The notes: generated from the sequence alone by a model not told the origin. A stretch of 64,000 nt of DNA from Cinnamomum chago (GCA_038049695.1 CP142456.1:80747422-80811421); one strand, 5' to 3'; counted from the stretch's first letter, positions 1 to 12,103 are shown. Numbers and translations are program-made.

Positions 1-562
1 AATTATGTTAGTCCACCGTCTTTGCCCCACAGAAGATATTTCTGGCTCCACCACTAATCAAAATCATTAGGGAGTGATTGAATCCACTCAACCCAAAACA
101 CACATCCAATCCAAATCACACACAACAAAACCCAACATAAAATTTCCAATAATAATATTTAGAAGAGATTGATTTATATTAACAGAAAAATATACACTCA
201 AAACTCAGACAGAGAGGGAATAAACACTAATTAGTAAAAACCTATAACAAGAACATGAAATATGTCAAAGGCTCCTATGCAAACATATTATCAAACGTTA
301 ACTGACACTACTCCTTAATTATCAACCAAAATGATCAGGATGCTGACTTCCAACGCCCCATTAATAGTTTCCTAGCATAATTAGAAAGTTTCTTTAACTG
401 TTTTGAAATTTCTCCATGCCTGCAAAGGGACAACCACCATTAACAAATGGAAATTCACAATACAAATTGCAGCAAGATCTAACTATATATATATATGCTA
501 ATGAAAATCATCATCCCCAAGACCCCAACTACAAACATTGATTCATTTTTAGGGAAGAAAAT
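1..562. other. AT-rich intergenic sequence, no gene seen
   Basis: I see no coding stretch, RNA gene or transposon end here. The stretch lies downstream of the minus-strand F-box gene and would hold any distal 3' flank of it. A short (TA)n run lies near 485-496. Confidence 0.5.
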
Positions 563-725
563 GATTACATTCAAACTACAATATCATGCAAAAGTTTCCC
601 CACACCATACATTTGCCTTGTGATCATCATGATCATGTGATAATTACATTCCAACTACAATATCATGGATACTTTTCAAGAGTTTGCTCACACCATACAT
701 TTGCATTGTGATCATCATGATCACG
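563..725. repeat. Two-copy tandem repeat of about 80 bp
   Basis: Two adjacent direct copies (about 563-637 and 642-725) share ATTACATTC, ACTACAATATCATG, CACACCATACATTTGC and TGTGATCATCATGATCA. They differ by scattered substitutions and a small indel. The repeat is in the 3' flank of the F-box gene and has no obvious function. Confidence 0.8.
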
Positions 726-819
726 GGGCTTCCATCCCTTTAGTTGGGGGCATCTAGTAGACCAAGTCCCCTTGGCTGGAAAAAAAAAAAAAAAAAACAG
801 CCATTACAATAGCATAACT

Positions 820-1922
820 TTACCTCTTAGATATGGATGTTTTAGTAGGAGTGTAACGAAAGAACTTGTGCGGAGAAATGTACCCAGTGTTGACAGTCTC
901 AAAAACATCCTTCTTCAGTCTTCACATCATATGATACAATATTCCGTTTGGAGTTTTCAAGTAGGAGAACTTTATCATCTCCTTGGCAACTCAAGTCTAT
1001 AGGTTTCATAGATAGAAATAATGTTTTTCCTATCAACAATGGAAAAGTGCCGAGATCTCTCTCCAATGCTCTTTTCAAGTCTGCATTATGCAACATCAAC
1101 CATTCACCGCTCGTAGTAGACATCTTCAACACGTATAGTCGCAAGCAGTCACAGAAAATCTGAATGCAGTGCAATTGCCCATTACACTCCTTCAAAACGC
1201 TTCCACTCAATGCGAATGCATCATACTTTTGAGGCAAATCCAAATAGTCAGAAGTTTTTGTATCCATATTGAACATGAGAGCATGTTTTATGCAACGGCA
1301 CTGCCAATACAAGACCCGGTTGAAATAAACTGCATTTTCCTCTAGCCTGTGCCAACAAAGATGTGGCCTGCAGGGTCTGGAGGCCCTTCCAAGCCTTCCC
1401 CACCTCCTTTTTTCAGATGAGTACATCTCAAATTCATGAAGTGCCTCCCCGGTTAAATAAGGGCCAACCCTATAGGCCATCACAACCTTGTACAAGGCTA
1501 CATTGTTGTTGCTGTTGCTGTTGCTTGAGTCGTTTTCTAAGGAGAGTCCGAAAACAGAATCACTGCACAGCATGGATGGATTTGGAAGACGAACACACTC
1601 TTTGGTCCATGGATTGGAGATGTAGCACTCACCGATATTAGCGCTTCCACTCATGAAATGATAGGAAAAGAGCAATCCATTGCACGAGGAGATATGAAGC
1701 GTGTAATCGCAATATTGCCTTGTTGGAAAGCCAACAGAGAAGTCAAGCTCTGAACTCTGCATTTGACTTTGGCCTTTTTTAAGGCACATAAATTCGTGAT
1801 AAGTAGTAGTTGCAGCATTTACAGTGAATGGGCTGCCACTGATCAGAGATCTCCACCTTTTACAGACATCGTAGCATTGGATGATGGAGTTCAGCGGCAA
1901 CAAAAGCAGAATCTCCATCGTT
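820..1922 (-). pseudogene. F-box protein gene, main 3' part (split by a retrotransposon)
   Basis: This is the body of an F-box protein, expected to be the substrate adaptor of an SCF ubiquitin ligase. Reading leftward from 1918 it starts inside the F-box (MEILLLLPLNS, then VCKRWRSLIS). It continues into an F-box-associated type C-terminal region with SCNGLLFSY, ISNPWTKECVRLP, FEMYSSEKRRWGRL and YWQCRC blocks. A CTG/TTG microsatellite near 1500-1530 encodes a Ser/Asn run. The open frame ends at 899. Just before that, a run of five Ts (minus strand) puts the sequence one base out of frame, and the neighbouring frame continues plausibly (ETVNTGYISPHKFFRYTP) to a stop at 820-822. The true N-terminus lies 10.8 kb away at 12757-12816, so the gene is almost certainly disrupted here. 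The precise F-box subfamily is not certain. Confidence 0.85.
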
Positions 1923-1927
1923 ATATC

Positions 1928-2584
1928 TGTGTGGGGGCCATATCGCGAACCGATTTCATCTTGAGCTCGGCAAGGGCACGCCTGTATCGGTCTCGGATCG
2001 ATCCGAGACTACTTCGGTCTCGGCAACAGCAGCCGACTTCGGCTAAACGATATTCAGTTTGGCCATGCCGCCCCGTCTCGGCTGTGCAAGACTACGTTTG
2101 CATCCATCAGCCACGGTTCTATCAGGGCAGAGCCCAAGGAAGGTATCTGATGGGACTTCAGCCACCACCAGATCAGGGCAAGATCAGGCCCAATGTGACT
2201 AGCATTAAAGGCAGCATGGGCTGATCGGACCCGCATTAAATGCAAGGAGGGCTGTGATGGACCTTCATTAATGACTTTGTGGGCTGACAGGACCCAGGTC
2301 ACATCACAAAGCCCACTGGCACTCACCCAAAACTGTTCCATATATAAGGCACGAGCCATACTGAGAGGGGGGTAAGCATTCTCTTCCAAACAACTACTCA
2401 TTCTTCTTCTCCGATCGATTGCTGACTTAAGCATCGGAGAGCCCTGCGCTGCCCAGAGCCAGGGTCCTCTGACCTTTGTGTTTCTTCTCTCCCAGGTTCA
2501 GACCGTCGTAGCTATCTCCTCCATGCATTGAGTAAGTCCTAGAAGGCTTCCTGATCTTGTGAGTATATTATTCTTGCACTTACA
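1928..2584 (+). repeat. 5' LTR of the Tat element
   Basis: 657 bp, starting TGTGTGGGGG and ending CTTACA, almost identical to 12104-12760. It contains a TATA box at 2341. The left neighbour is the target duplication ATATC inside the F-box gene, and the right neighbour is the primer-binding site. Confidence 0.97.
2341..2349 (+). promoter_or_regulatory. TATA box of the 5' LTR promoter
   Basis: TATATAAGG lies 414 bases into the LTR, and the same motif is present in the 3' LTR at 12517. The position fits the U3 end of a plant LTR, with transcription expected to start roughly 30 bases downstream. The start site is inferred. Confidence 0.7.
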
Positions 2585-2604
2585 ATTGGCGCCGTCTGTG
2601 GGAA
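2585..2604 (+). other. Primer-binding site
   Basis: Directly after the LTR comes ATTGGCGCCGTCTGTGGGAA. TGGCGCC is complementary to the 3' end of a plant tRNA (tRNA-Asp-like start), and this form is common in Gypsy elements. The exact tRNA is inferred. Confidence 0.75.
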
Positions 2605-2631
2605 ACGTTTTCTGCAATCTTCCCTTTCACC

Positions 2632-4560
2632 ATGACGAGGAGAGCTGCGAAAGACGGAGAAACTTCCAAGACAAAGCATGCAGGACCGCCCCCTACCAAG
2701 CAGAGGGCTGGCAAGCAACCAGTCACAGAGGACGATGCTGAACGTGCTCTCATCCGGATCAACGTTCAGGAGCGTGACCTCCGCTCGGAGTCCGCTCCCA
2801 GGAGGGGAGACACCCAGCAACCGGCAGGCCTCCTGACAGGTCAAGACCAGCGGAGTAAGTCTCCAGTGGTCGATGGATCACGTCCCCCCGGCCAGGTGGA
2901 AGACGTTGAGGGCCGGGTGGAGGACGTTGAGGATACTGAGGATGAAGACTACAACCCTGATGACGACTTGGACTCCACCCTTCTGGCGATTAAAGCACAG
3001 AATGAGGCCATCAAGGAGAGAGACGCTCTGATCCTCCGGCTCCAGCAGCAGCTGGAAAGAGCTACGGGATCAGCGGGGCTTCGGCAACAGTCTCGGCAGC
3101 AGTCTCAGCAGCGTCAGTCACGGCAGCAGCAGCGGTCGCAACAACAACAGCGCTCACTGCGACAGCACGAGCGGAGGACGTCCCGTGGCAGGCACCCCGA
3201 CTCCCCCGAGAAGGACTTGAGGGACCATCTGAACAAGAAAAGGAGCGACCGAACTCGAGATGAAGGTTCGAGCGCTAGCCACAGCTACTCGAGGAAGGCG
3301 TCAGAAACCATCCCGGAAAGCAGGCATCATGATCAGGAGTGGTTAGACGCGCGCATAAGGGAAACGGTCCAGCGTAATTTGGAAATAGCTGGTCTCGGCC
3401 GAGACCAAAAGGATAATTGCTGCGACCCCGTCGATCTCGGCGCGTCTCCCTTTTCTCGAGACATCAGGAAGCATCCCCTGCCAAAGAAGTTTACCGTCCC
3501 GAGGTTCGTCACTTACGACGGGACTTCGGACCCGGCTACGCACCTCAGGCACTTCTCCCAGAGGATGTCTGTCTGGGGAGACGAGGGCCATCTGAACTGC
3601 CGAGTCTTTTCCTCTAGCTTGGGCGACATCCCCCTGAAGTGGTTCTGTGCGCTCCCGGAGGGGTCCGTCTCGAGTTGGCAGCAGCTCCAGCAGTCCTTTC
3701 TGAAGAAGTTCCAGGCCTACAGAGTCCTTCCGAAGACAGATGCAGACATCATGGCCATGAAGATGAAGCAGGGAGAGAACGTCACCCAGTTCGCCAAGCG
3801 GTTCTGGGCGGTCTACAGTCAGATTGAGAATTCCAAGGACGAGGTTGCCGTCTTCGCATTTCAGAATGCCTTGCTGCCAGACAGCGATCTTCGTAAGGAC
3901 CTGGCCAGGAACCCGGTCTCTTCCATAGCAGCACTCATGTCTATCGCCAACCGGTACATCGCCCAAGAGGATGACCAGGTCCGTGCTCGGGAAAGCCATG
4001 GAACCGCGCAGAAGGACCGAGGTGAGAGGCCCTCCAAGAAGGATGGGATACCGTCTCGAAGAGATGAGCCTCGGCGAAGCGAGCGATGAAGAGATGAGTC
4101 GGACAGGCGTTGGGCACCTACCAGCTCGGCAAGGACTCAGATGTTCACCTCAGCAAGGAGCAAAAGGCCCAGGCTATCCGCGGATGCATATCGGGCGGTC
4201 AACACGGTCTTCAAGATGCCAATCCACAAGATCATGTATAAGATCAAGGGTAGGCCATACTTCAACTGGCCAGAGCCCATGCAAGGCGACCCTTCTATCC
4301 GAGATCAGACGAAATTCTGCGCTTATCACAAGGAGGGCGGCCACAAGACTGAAGAATGCAGGATATTGCGGTCGCATTTGGAGAAGCTCGTCCAGGATGG
4401 ACACCTGCAAGAATTTGTCAGGAGAGAAGCCAGGGCCGATACTCGAGCCCCGGGCCGAGACGAGAGGGGTCATGACAGCGACGGGTCTGAGAGGATCATC
4501 AACGTCATCCATTTGGCACCCCCGCCCAAGGGGAGTAACCGAGCCCGTGCCGAAGCCAGG
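2632..4560 (+). CDS. gag region of the Tat element
   Basis: The structural (capsid-like) protein region of the retrotransposon starts at the first ATG after the primer-binding site, preceded by a short leader. A long charged, Gln-rich N-terminal part (runs of SRQQSQQRQ type) comes first. The gag core follows, with YDGTSDPATHLRHFSQRM, LKWFCALPEGSVSSWQQL and FLKKFQAYR. Near the C-terminal side a CAYHKEGGHKTEECRIL motif (about 4317-4370) matches the Cys/His knuckle typical of Tat gag proteins. In the family this protein packages the element's RNA in cytoplasmic particles. The region belongs to an element whose gag-pol reading has about two breaks in all. Confidence 0.9.
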
Positions 4561-4599
4561 AAAGCCGCTCACGGCAAGCAGGTCATGGCCGCCGAGCTC

Positions 4600-5150
4600 G
4601 GCCCAGCACAGAAAAGGGCTCGGAGGGAGCGTCCCGAGATCAGGTTCACTGATGCAGATCTGGAAGGGGTGCAACTCCCCCACAACGATCCCCTGATCGT
4701 TACTCTGAAGTTTGATTGCTCTAAGCAGGGCGTGAAGAATTGCACTGTGAAGAAGGTCCTCGTCGACCCCGGCAGTTCTTCCGAGGTCCTCTATTTTGAT
4801 AGCTTCCGAAGGATGGGACTGACGGAAAAAGATCTGCAGGAGGCCCGAGTTCCCCTTATCGGCTTCAGCGCCAAACCAGTTTACCCCAAGGGGAAGGTGA
4901 CATTCAGGGTCGAGGCCGGTGGCGCGTCTGTCATGGCAACCTTCATGGTGATCGACGCGCCCTCGCCCTACAATGCTATAGTGGGCAGGTCTTGGCTCCA
5001 TAGTCTGGAAGTAGTCCCTTCCACCCTCCACCAGAAGCTGAAATTTCCGTGGGAGGGGAAGAGCGGCCGAGTTGAAATCATCACGGTCAGAGGAGATCAA
5101 CAGGCAGCTAAGCAGTGCTTGACAGCAGTGGTACCCGGGGAACTAGAGCC
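4600..5150 (+). CDS. Aspartic protease region of the Tat element
   Basis: Between gag and reverse transcriptase lies a retropepsin-like segment with VLVDPGSSSEVLYFDSF near 4755-4810. FMVIDAPSPYNAIVGRSWL follows near 4940-4995, the ILGRxWL-type block that ends Gypsy protease folds. In the family it cleaves the gag-pol polyprotein. Position and motif order support the call. It is part of the same fossil element. Confidence 0.85.
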
Positions 5151-5389
5151 CAAGGAGGTCAACGTGGCCGTGATGGAGAAGAACCTGGAGCAGGGGCTGG
5201 ATGAGCTCGGCCGAGATCCAGGCAGGAAGAGCGTGGAGGAATTGACCGAAATCCGGATCGACCAGAAGGACCCGGATCGGTTCTTCCTAATCGGCAGCCA
5301 GCTCGGGGAGCCGGAGAGGTCCGAACTGGCCCAGTTCCTGGTGCAGAACAGAGATGCCTTCGCCTGGACACCTTAAGAGATGCCTGGCA

Positions 5390-8300
5390 TCGACCCCGAG
5401 GTAATGTGTCACAGACTAAATGTTGACCCTAACCACAAACCTGTGATGCAGAAAGCACGGAGGACTGGGGTCCCGCAGACCGAAGCCGTCGTTGAGGAAG
5501 TGGATAAGCTGCTTGAGGCCGGCGCTATCAGAGAGGTTCAATACCCGACCTGGCTAGCCAATCCGGTGGTCGTCAGGAAGAAGACTGGCAAGTGGAGGGT
5601 GTGCGTCGACTTTACCGACCTCAACAAAGCCTGTCCCAAGGACAGCTTTCCCCTACCCAAGATTGACCAGCTGATCGACGCCACGGCCGGGCACGACAGA
5701 ATGAGCTTCCTTGATGCCTACCGCGGTTATCACCAGATTCCGCTGTATGGACCGGATGAAGAAAAGACAGCTTTTATCACACCCAGGGGAACCTACTGCT
5801 ATAAGGTGATGCCGTTTGGGCTGAAGAATGCGGGCGCCACCTACCAGAGACTCGTCACCAAGATGTTCCACGGTCAGCTCGGCAAGACCGTTGAAGTTTA
5901 CATCGATGATATGGTGGTCAAATCCGAGAAAGCGCAGAACCATTTGGCAGACCTGGCCGAGGTCTTCGCTACTCTGAAGAAGTTCAGGCTGAAACTCAAC
6001 GCCTCGAAGTGCGCCTTCGGCGTTGGCTCCGGCAAATTTTTGGGCAGCTTGGTTACACGCAGGGGCATTGAGGCAGACCCAGATCAGATCTCGGCCATCC
6101 TCAGGGTGCAGAGTCCCACCTCGGCAAAGGAAGTCCAAAAGCTCGCTGGGATGGCAGCGGCACTAAATCGCTTCATCAGCAAATCTTCAGATAAGTGCCG
6201 ACCTTTCTTTCAGCTTCTTAGAAAAAATTCTAAATTCCAATGGACTCCAGAATGTGACCATAAGGCTTACCTCTCTTCACCACCATTGCTATCAACTCCG
6301 GTCCACGGAGAAATCCTGTATCTATACTTGTCGGTCTCGGATCACGCGGTCAGCTCGGTCCTCATCCGGGAAGAGGACAAGGTCCAAAAACCCGTCTACT
6401 ATACGAGCAAGACCTTGATTGATGCCGAGACCAGATACTTGTCACTCGAGAAGCTCGCGTTGGCACTCGTTAGTGCCTCGCGGAAGCTCTCTCATTACTT
6501 TCAAACACATACAATAGTGGTTGTTACGGAGCATCCACTTAAGTCTGTTTTTAGGAAGGCTGACTTTTCAGGAAGAATCTCCCGATGGGCTGTCGAACTA
6601 GGGCAGTATGAGATTCAGTATCAGCCACGGACAGCGATAAAGGCCCAGGTTCTGGCAGACTTCCTTGCCGAGTTTGATTCAAGTTCGGCACCAACCCAGC
6701 TCGGCACCGAACTGGGGGGCAAGGAGCATGAGGCGCCCACGTGTTCGGAACAATCACAATGCCATGCGGATACCCCAGTTTGGAAAGTCTTCGTCGACGG
6801 ATCTTCCACCTCGAGAAGAGCCGGGGCAGGAGTTGTTCTCCAATCGCCAGAAGGACTGGTCATCGAGCAGGCTCTGACCCTAGACTTCAAGGCGTCAAAC
6901 AATGAAGCTGAGTATGAAGCCCTTTTAGCCGGACTGAATAGCGCCAAAATCCTCGGAGCTGAACAGCTGATGGTCTTCAGTGATTCACAGTTGGTGACAA
7001 ACCAGCTGACTGGGGACTACCAAGCTCGCGACGACCGGATGGCCGCGTATCTGGCCCTAGCCAAGAAGCTGCTCTCTCAGTTCCACACGGCCGAAATCAG
7101 ACAGATTGGCAGAGAAGTCAACTCTCATGCAGATGCTCTTGCGAACTTGGCCAGCGCTGTTGAGGCAGGAAGAAAGAGGAGCATCGAAGTCGGATCGTTA
7201 GCCGCGCCCAGCATTGAGCTCCGTCCACCTCGGGATGTGTTATGCCTCGGTCTCGGCCCGAGCTGGATGGACCCCATTATCACCTACCTTAAGGATGACA
7301 GGCTTCCTGAGGACCGTGGCGAGGCCCATCGAGTCAGACTCAAGGCATCTCGGTTCTGGCTATCTCCCGAGGACAAGCTCTACAGAAAATCTTTCTCGGG
7401 ACCGTACCTCCAGTGCGTCCATCCTAGTAAGGTCGAAGACCTCCTTTTTGAGATACATGAAGGAATCTGCGGGAGCCACATCGGGGGAAGGTCCCTGGCC
7501 TATCGCGCCATCAGCCAAGGCTACTGGTGGCCGTACATGCAGAAGGATGCACAGGTATACGCAAGGAAGTGTGAGAAGTGCCAGAAGTTCTCCCACTCTC
7601 TCCATCAGCCAGCACAGGACCTCAGCCTGCTCTCTAGCCCGTGGCCATTCGCTCAATGGGGGCTCGACATTGTGGGACCACTCCACCGAACTCCGGGGAA
7701 CAAGAGATGGCTCATCGTGGCTACTGACTACTTTACCAAATGGATCGAAGCAGAACCACTGTCATCCATCACGGAGCGGGACTCCAAGAGTTTCGTATGG
7801 AAAAATGTCATCACAAGGTTCGGCATTCCTAGAGCCTTGATCTCGGACAACGGAACTCAGTTCGACTCCAAGCTCTTCAAGACCTTCTGCCAGGAGCTGG
7901 GCATCCGAAACCATTACTCCACTCCAGCTTACCCACAGAGTAACGGCCAGGCCGAGATCTCCAACAAGGTGATCCTCGATGGGCTCAAGAAACGACTGGA
8001 CCAAGCAAAGGGGAGATGGGTGGAGGAACTCCCAAGCGTCCTATGGGCTTACAGAACTACTCCAAGGCGTTCCACCTCGGCTACCCCCTTCTCACTCGCC
8101 TATGGCATGGAAGCGGTCATCCCTCTGGAGATCGGCCTCCCCACTCTGAGGTCCGAACTCTTTGACCAGGGACAGAACGAAACCAACGTGGCCAGGGAGC
8201 TGGATTTAGCGGACGAGCGAAGGGAAGCAGCTGCAATCAGGCTAGCCGTCTACCAGCAGCAGCTAGCCAGGGGCTATAACCAGAACGTCAGAGAGAGGAG

Positions 8301-8502
8301 GTTCTCTGTAGGAGAACTGGTTCTCAAGAAGGCTCTCCCAGGGGACAAAGATCCGAATCAAGGGAAGCTGGCGCCGAATTGGCATGGCCCGTTTAAAGTC
8401 ACTTCCATCGCTGGGCGGTCAGCTTATCGGCTCGAAGACATGGAAGGACGGCCGCTACCGAGACCATGGAACGCGTCACACCTCAAGAAATTCTATTTTT
8501 AG
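5390..8502 (+). CDS. pol region: reverse transcriptase, two RNase H domains, integrase
   Basis: Reverse transcriptase spans about 5500-6100, with KTGKWRVCVDFTDLNKACPKD, MPFGLKNAGATYQR and the YIDDM catalytic motif at 5899-5913. A first RNase H-like domain follows at about 6240-6660 (KPVYYTSKTL, ETRYLSLEKLALALV). A second, archaeal-type RNase H lies at about 6780-7160 (VFVDGSS, NNEAEYEALLAGL, VFSDSQLV). Integrase spans about 7420-8500, with an HHCC zinc-binding part (ICGSHIGGRS, KCEKCQKFS), a core with GLDIVGPL, ISDNGTQF and NGQAEISNK, and a C-terminal tail ending LPRPWNASHLKKFYF. A double RNase H is diagnostic of the Tat clade. Together these domains copy the element RNA to DNA and insert it. 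There is no sign of a chromodomain. Confidence 0.93.
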
Positions 8503-8608
8503 TCTGTGTACTTGTACAACGCTTCTGGATTTAATGGAACTACATTTGTTCTCAATTTGTGGCGATCTGGTGACCTGACAGTGACAATGGTGTGAAGGTG
8601 GAGGACTG

Positions 8609-9034
8609 TCTAAGGTTGGCACCCAGCCACCTAGATGAGATGCCAAAACGGCCCATATCTAAGGATGGCACTCAGCCACCTAGATGAGTTGCCGAAACGG
8701 CCCATGTCTAAGGTTGGCACCCAGCCACCTAGACGAGCAGCCGAACCGGCTCATATCTAAGGATGACACTCAGCTGCCTAGATGAGTTGCCGAACCGGCC
8801 CATATCTAAGGATGGCACTCAGCCGCCCAAATGAGTTGCCGAACCGGCCCATATCTAAGGATGGCACTCAGCCACCTAGATGAGTTGCCGAAACGGCCCA
8901 TGTCTAAGGTTGGCACCCAGCCACCTAGACGAGCAGCCGAGCCGGCCCATGTCTAAGGCTGGCACTCAGCCACATAGGCGAGACGCCGAACTGACCGATG
9001 TCTAGGGGCTGGCACTCAGCCACCTAGACGCGAA
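8609..9034. repeat. 49-bp minisatellite in the retrotransposon 3' spacer
   Basis: Eight full units and one partial unit of a 49-bp repeat lie head to tail. Each begins TCTAAGG, has GGCACTCAGCCACCTAG in the middle and ends near CGGCCCAT. Units differ by a few substitutions, and two alternating subtypes (GGATGGCACT and GGTTGGCACC) are visible. The array sits just after the integrase stop. Tat elements are known for variable tandem repeats in this untranslated spacer, which can seed genomic satellites. Confidence 0.95.
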
Positions 9035-9434
9035 CAGAAGAAAGCAAATAAAAGCCAAACACAACACAAAGGAACACAGGAGACAAGTATGGGAAAAGAG
9101 ATCCGAAATTCATTGATAACATGATATTGAAACTTACATTTTCCATTCATTGCAATTTCTGGTCAAAACGATTCGAAACATGGAATACATTTTGTATAGC
9201 AAGACCAAAAAAAAAAAAAATGAAAAAAAAAAAAAAATGGAAGTCAAGTTAAGTCGACGGCCCTGCTTCTGTGTCTTCAATTACGACCACAGCGGCTTCG
9301 GCTTGAGGAGCGGCTTCAGAGGGGTCGGGCGTCGGCTCAGCAGGGACTTCGGCAGGAGTGGCTGGGATTTCGGCTGGGGCTTCAACTGGAGGCGCGACTC
9401 CGAACTCGGGGAGGTCTTGATAAATCGGGTCATC

Positions 9435-11459
9435 CTAAGGGACGCCCATCTTCTTGAGTACAGCCTCACAGCCAAGTCGGAACAGCTGCGGGCTGAGCGC
9501 TCTGATCTGATCAATGTAATCTCTCCCTGCGTCCTCAGTCCCGTCCAGGAAGGCGGCGTCGATCTCGGCCTGCCGAGACGCGCGGAGTTCCTCCTTTTCC
9601 TTCCTTTCCTGCTCAAGCTCGGCCATGAGCCTCGCCGACCTCTTCTCCTCAGCCTGATACTTCCCCTGCCACTCGAAGCTCTCAGACTTCACTTTGCAGA
9701 GCTCACTGGCCATCAGATCGGATTGCGCGTTAAGCTCTGCGTTTGTGGCCGCCTCCGCCTTCAGCTCCTCCTTTTTCGCCTGCAGCTCGGCCTCGGCCTT
9801 CTGCTTTTCTTCTGCAAGGCGGCTCATCCGGCCATCCTCCTCCGAGATCCTATCAATTACTATTTGGAGTCTCTGGACGGCCTGTAAGGGAGCAAGAGAA
9901 TGAATCAGTACCACAGTAAAAACCCAAGGGAACAGCCATTACTGGAGAAGCATAAAGCTTACCGCGAGGGAGTGCTGCATCGTCCTCATTAGCAGCTGGG
10001 GACTGTCCTCGAGTTTGTGCCGCTCCATATCCTTGGGGAGCGCGCAAGCCCGGCCAAGAGCCGCGATCACTCCCGGATTCCCCACTAGCCTGTCCTCCGC
10101 GTTCAGCGGCCTGCCCCGTCGCAGCTCGAGATCGGCGTGAAAGGCGCAGGCTCAACCGATCTCGTGGGGGCCGGGGTCTCGGGGCGATGCTCGGCCAGGG
10201 GAGTCACCTGGGCCGGCGCCTCCCCCGTGGCCCTCTCCCTTGTTGCCGAGGAGGAGCGCGATCGCTCCTGCTGCTCCTGAACGGGCTCCTTGCCTTTCGC
10301 CCTTTTTCTCGGCCTTCCGCTCTCCGAATCCGCGGGAGGTCGGACCTCAGCTCTGACAGGAACGATAGCGCCAAAGGGGGGCGGTGTCGTGCGGGGTGCA
10401 GCTGCCTGTCTGCCGAGCACGGCGTCCGCCAGGTTCCGCGGTTGGTACGAGGGTCTGCGCCTCTCCATATCGTCGGCTTCGGCCTCGGCTCCGAAGGAAT
10501 AGTCTTCAATTTCCCTTATCGGGATGTCTGCCTCGGCTCCGGAGGAATAGTCTTCAATTTCCCTTATCGGGATGCCGGCAAACACGGCCACCGAAGCAGA
10601 AGCCTCCGCAACTGAAGCGGCGCCGCTGGCTTCGGCTAGAACGAGATCTCCCGGGGGGCCCGACCTCCGTGTGTAGGACGCGTATGTCGGCTCGTACCCA
10701 AGGAGGGAGAAGGCGGCCCTGTTGTAATGGCCTCGGTAATTGTAGATGGCGTCTAGCCACTTCTTGTTCCGTCGCCAACGGTCAAACCGGGCGTCTCGCT
10801 GTCGTTGATGATGACCTGCAGAAGAAGAGAAGGATTATAATAAGAGCTAAGGCAAGCTAAGAGCATTCGAATCCCAAGAGAGGGAATGGGGTATTACTCG
10901 GGGGTGTGCCAATGTATCTCGGAACCTGGACCCTCCTCGCGGATTCGGATTCGGATTCGGCCGGACCGAACTCCCAATTGCCCGAGACAAACAATCGGTC
11001 GTCCCCGGCGTACTTGTTCGAATCCTCCAAGGCCGTGACGAGTGGCGAGCATTTGGCTTTCACCCGGAGGTAATATGTGCCGCCGTCTCGGGTCTTGCAG
11101 AGGTCGTAAACGTCCTCAATATCATGGACGCCGAGATTGATTCCTAGGATCTTATTCATTTCGGCGACGCCCATGATTATCTTAAAACCGTTGGGCATCA
11201 ACTGGCAAGGGCAGAGATTCCAGGTTCGGAGGCATGACCGAAGTAGGGGATTGAGGGGGAATCTAACTCCTCCCTCGATGATGGCAACGAGAGGAAACGG
11301 CATCCAGCCGTCACTGAAAGTATAGCCAGAGGTCCTATCGGAGGCTTTTATCCGGACATCCTCCGGGATCGCAAACTTAGTCCTAAGTTGGGCTAGGGCT
11401 ACAGGGGAGTCGATCCAATGGCTGAAAGCCCCCATTTCTAATCTAAGAAACCCTAACAA
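9435..11459 (-). CDS. Antisense extra ORF (aORF) of the Tat element, PF04195-like
   Basis: Opposite to gag-pol there are three open blocks on the minus strand, about 10857-11459, 10103-10591 and 9435-9914. The first carries FAIPEDVRIKASD, GGVRFPLNPLLRS and LCPCQLMPNGFKIIMG. These match the plant domain filed as 'putative gypsy type transposon' (Pfam PF04195, from memory). The middle block is Pro/Arg/Ser-rich and low in complexity. The last is Glu/Lys/Ala-rich and probably coiled-coil (AEEKQKAEAELQAKKEELK). Candidate intron borders separate the blocks, and such antisense ORFs in Tat elements are known to be spliced. The function of this protein family is unknown. Whether this copy is whole cannot be judged by eye. 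Confidence 0.75.
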
Positions 11460-12083
11460 GCTCTAGAGGTCTGGACAGAGAAGGAACTGAGACGGAGGAA
11501 ATCCCAGGAAGGACTAGGTCAGAAATAGAAAAATAAAAAGAAAACCAGGGTAGGGACACTCACAAATTGTTGGCCCCTCACTGGTCCTCGCAGGAGAAGT
11601 TCTGGAAGACACTAAGGGGTCGTGGCGGAGGTAGTTCTGGCGACGGGGCGACGGAAGTCCTAGCAGCGAGAGTTCTGGCGAGCGGAGGTCCTAGCAAAGC
11701 TTCAGCAGGGTCAGGGAGCAAAAATGGTAGAGGAAGAAGACGAAAGTGAATATAAAGGGCAGGGATGGGCGCCATCCCGGAATTCGAAGCGAGACACGCG
11801 TGAGGTGTCGCCTCGGCTTGCGTCGCACGCCTCCTCGAAAAGACAAGGAAGCCTATCAGGCGATAACGCGTGGCGCTGTGGCGGTGATGGTCCGCCCTCC
11901 TATGCTGATCATAGCCTCCGCATTTATTACCCCCCTTTTATTATCTCTGACAGACGAAGCAATGGCGGCGTCCGACGCCGCACGAATCAGAGTCCTTAAC
12001 TAGAGGGCGAATGGAGGGTAAGCACTATCGGTTTCGGAAGATCGGTCCAGCTCCTAACCCTAGAGCCCGAGGAAGCCCTAGAG

Positions 12084-12103
12084 GTCAAGAGCTGAGGGGC
12101 TAT
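12084..12103 (+). other. Polypurine tract region before the 3' LTR
   Basis: A purine-rich stretch ending GAGCTGAGGGGCTAT abuts the 3' LTR start. It resembles the GGGGGCTA-type tract seen before the 3' LTR of Tat elements and is the expected plus-strand DNA primer. Confidence 0.55.

Noticed and set aside
1363-2224. Plus-strand ORFs opposite the F-box gene and across the 5' LTR
   Set aside because: They are shadows of the F-box coding frame and of the LTR. The second crosses an insertion boundary.
8609-9034. CRISPR-like array
   Set aside because: The units are head to tail without unique spacers, in a plant retrotransposon. It is a minisatellite.
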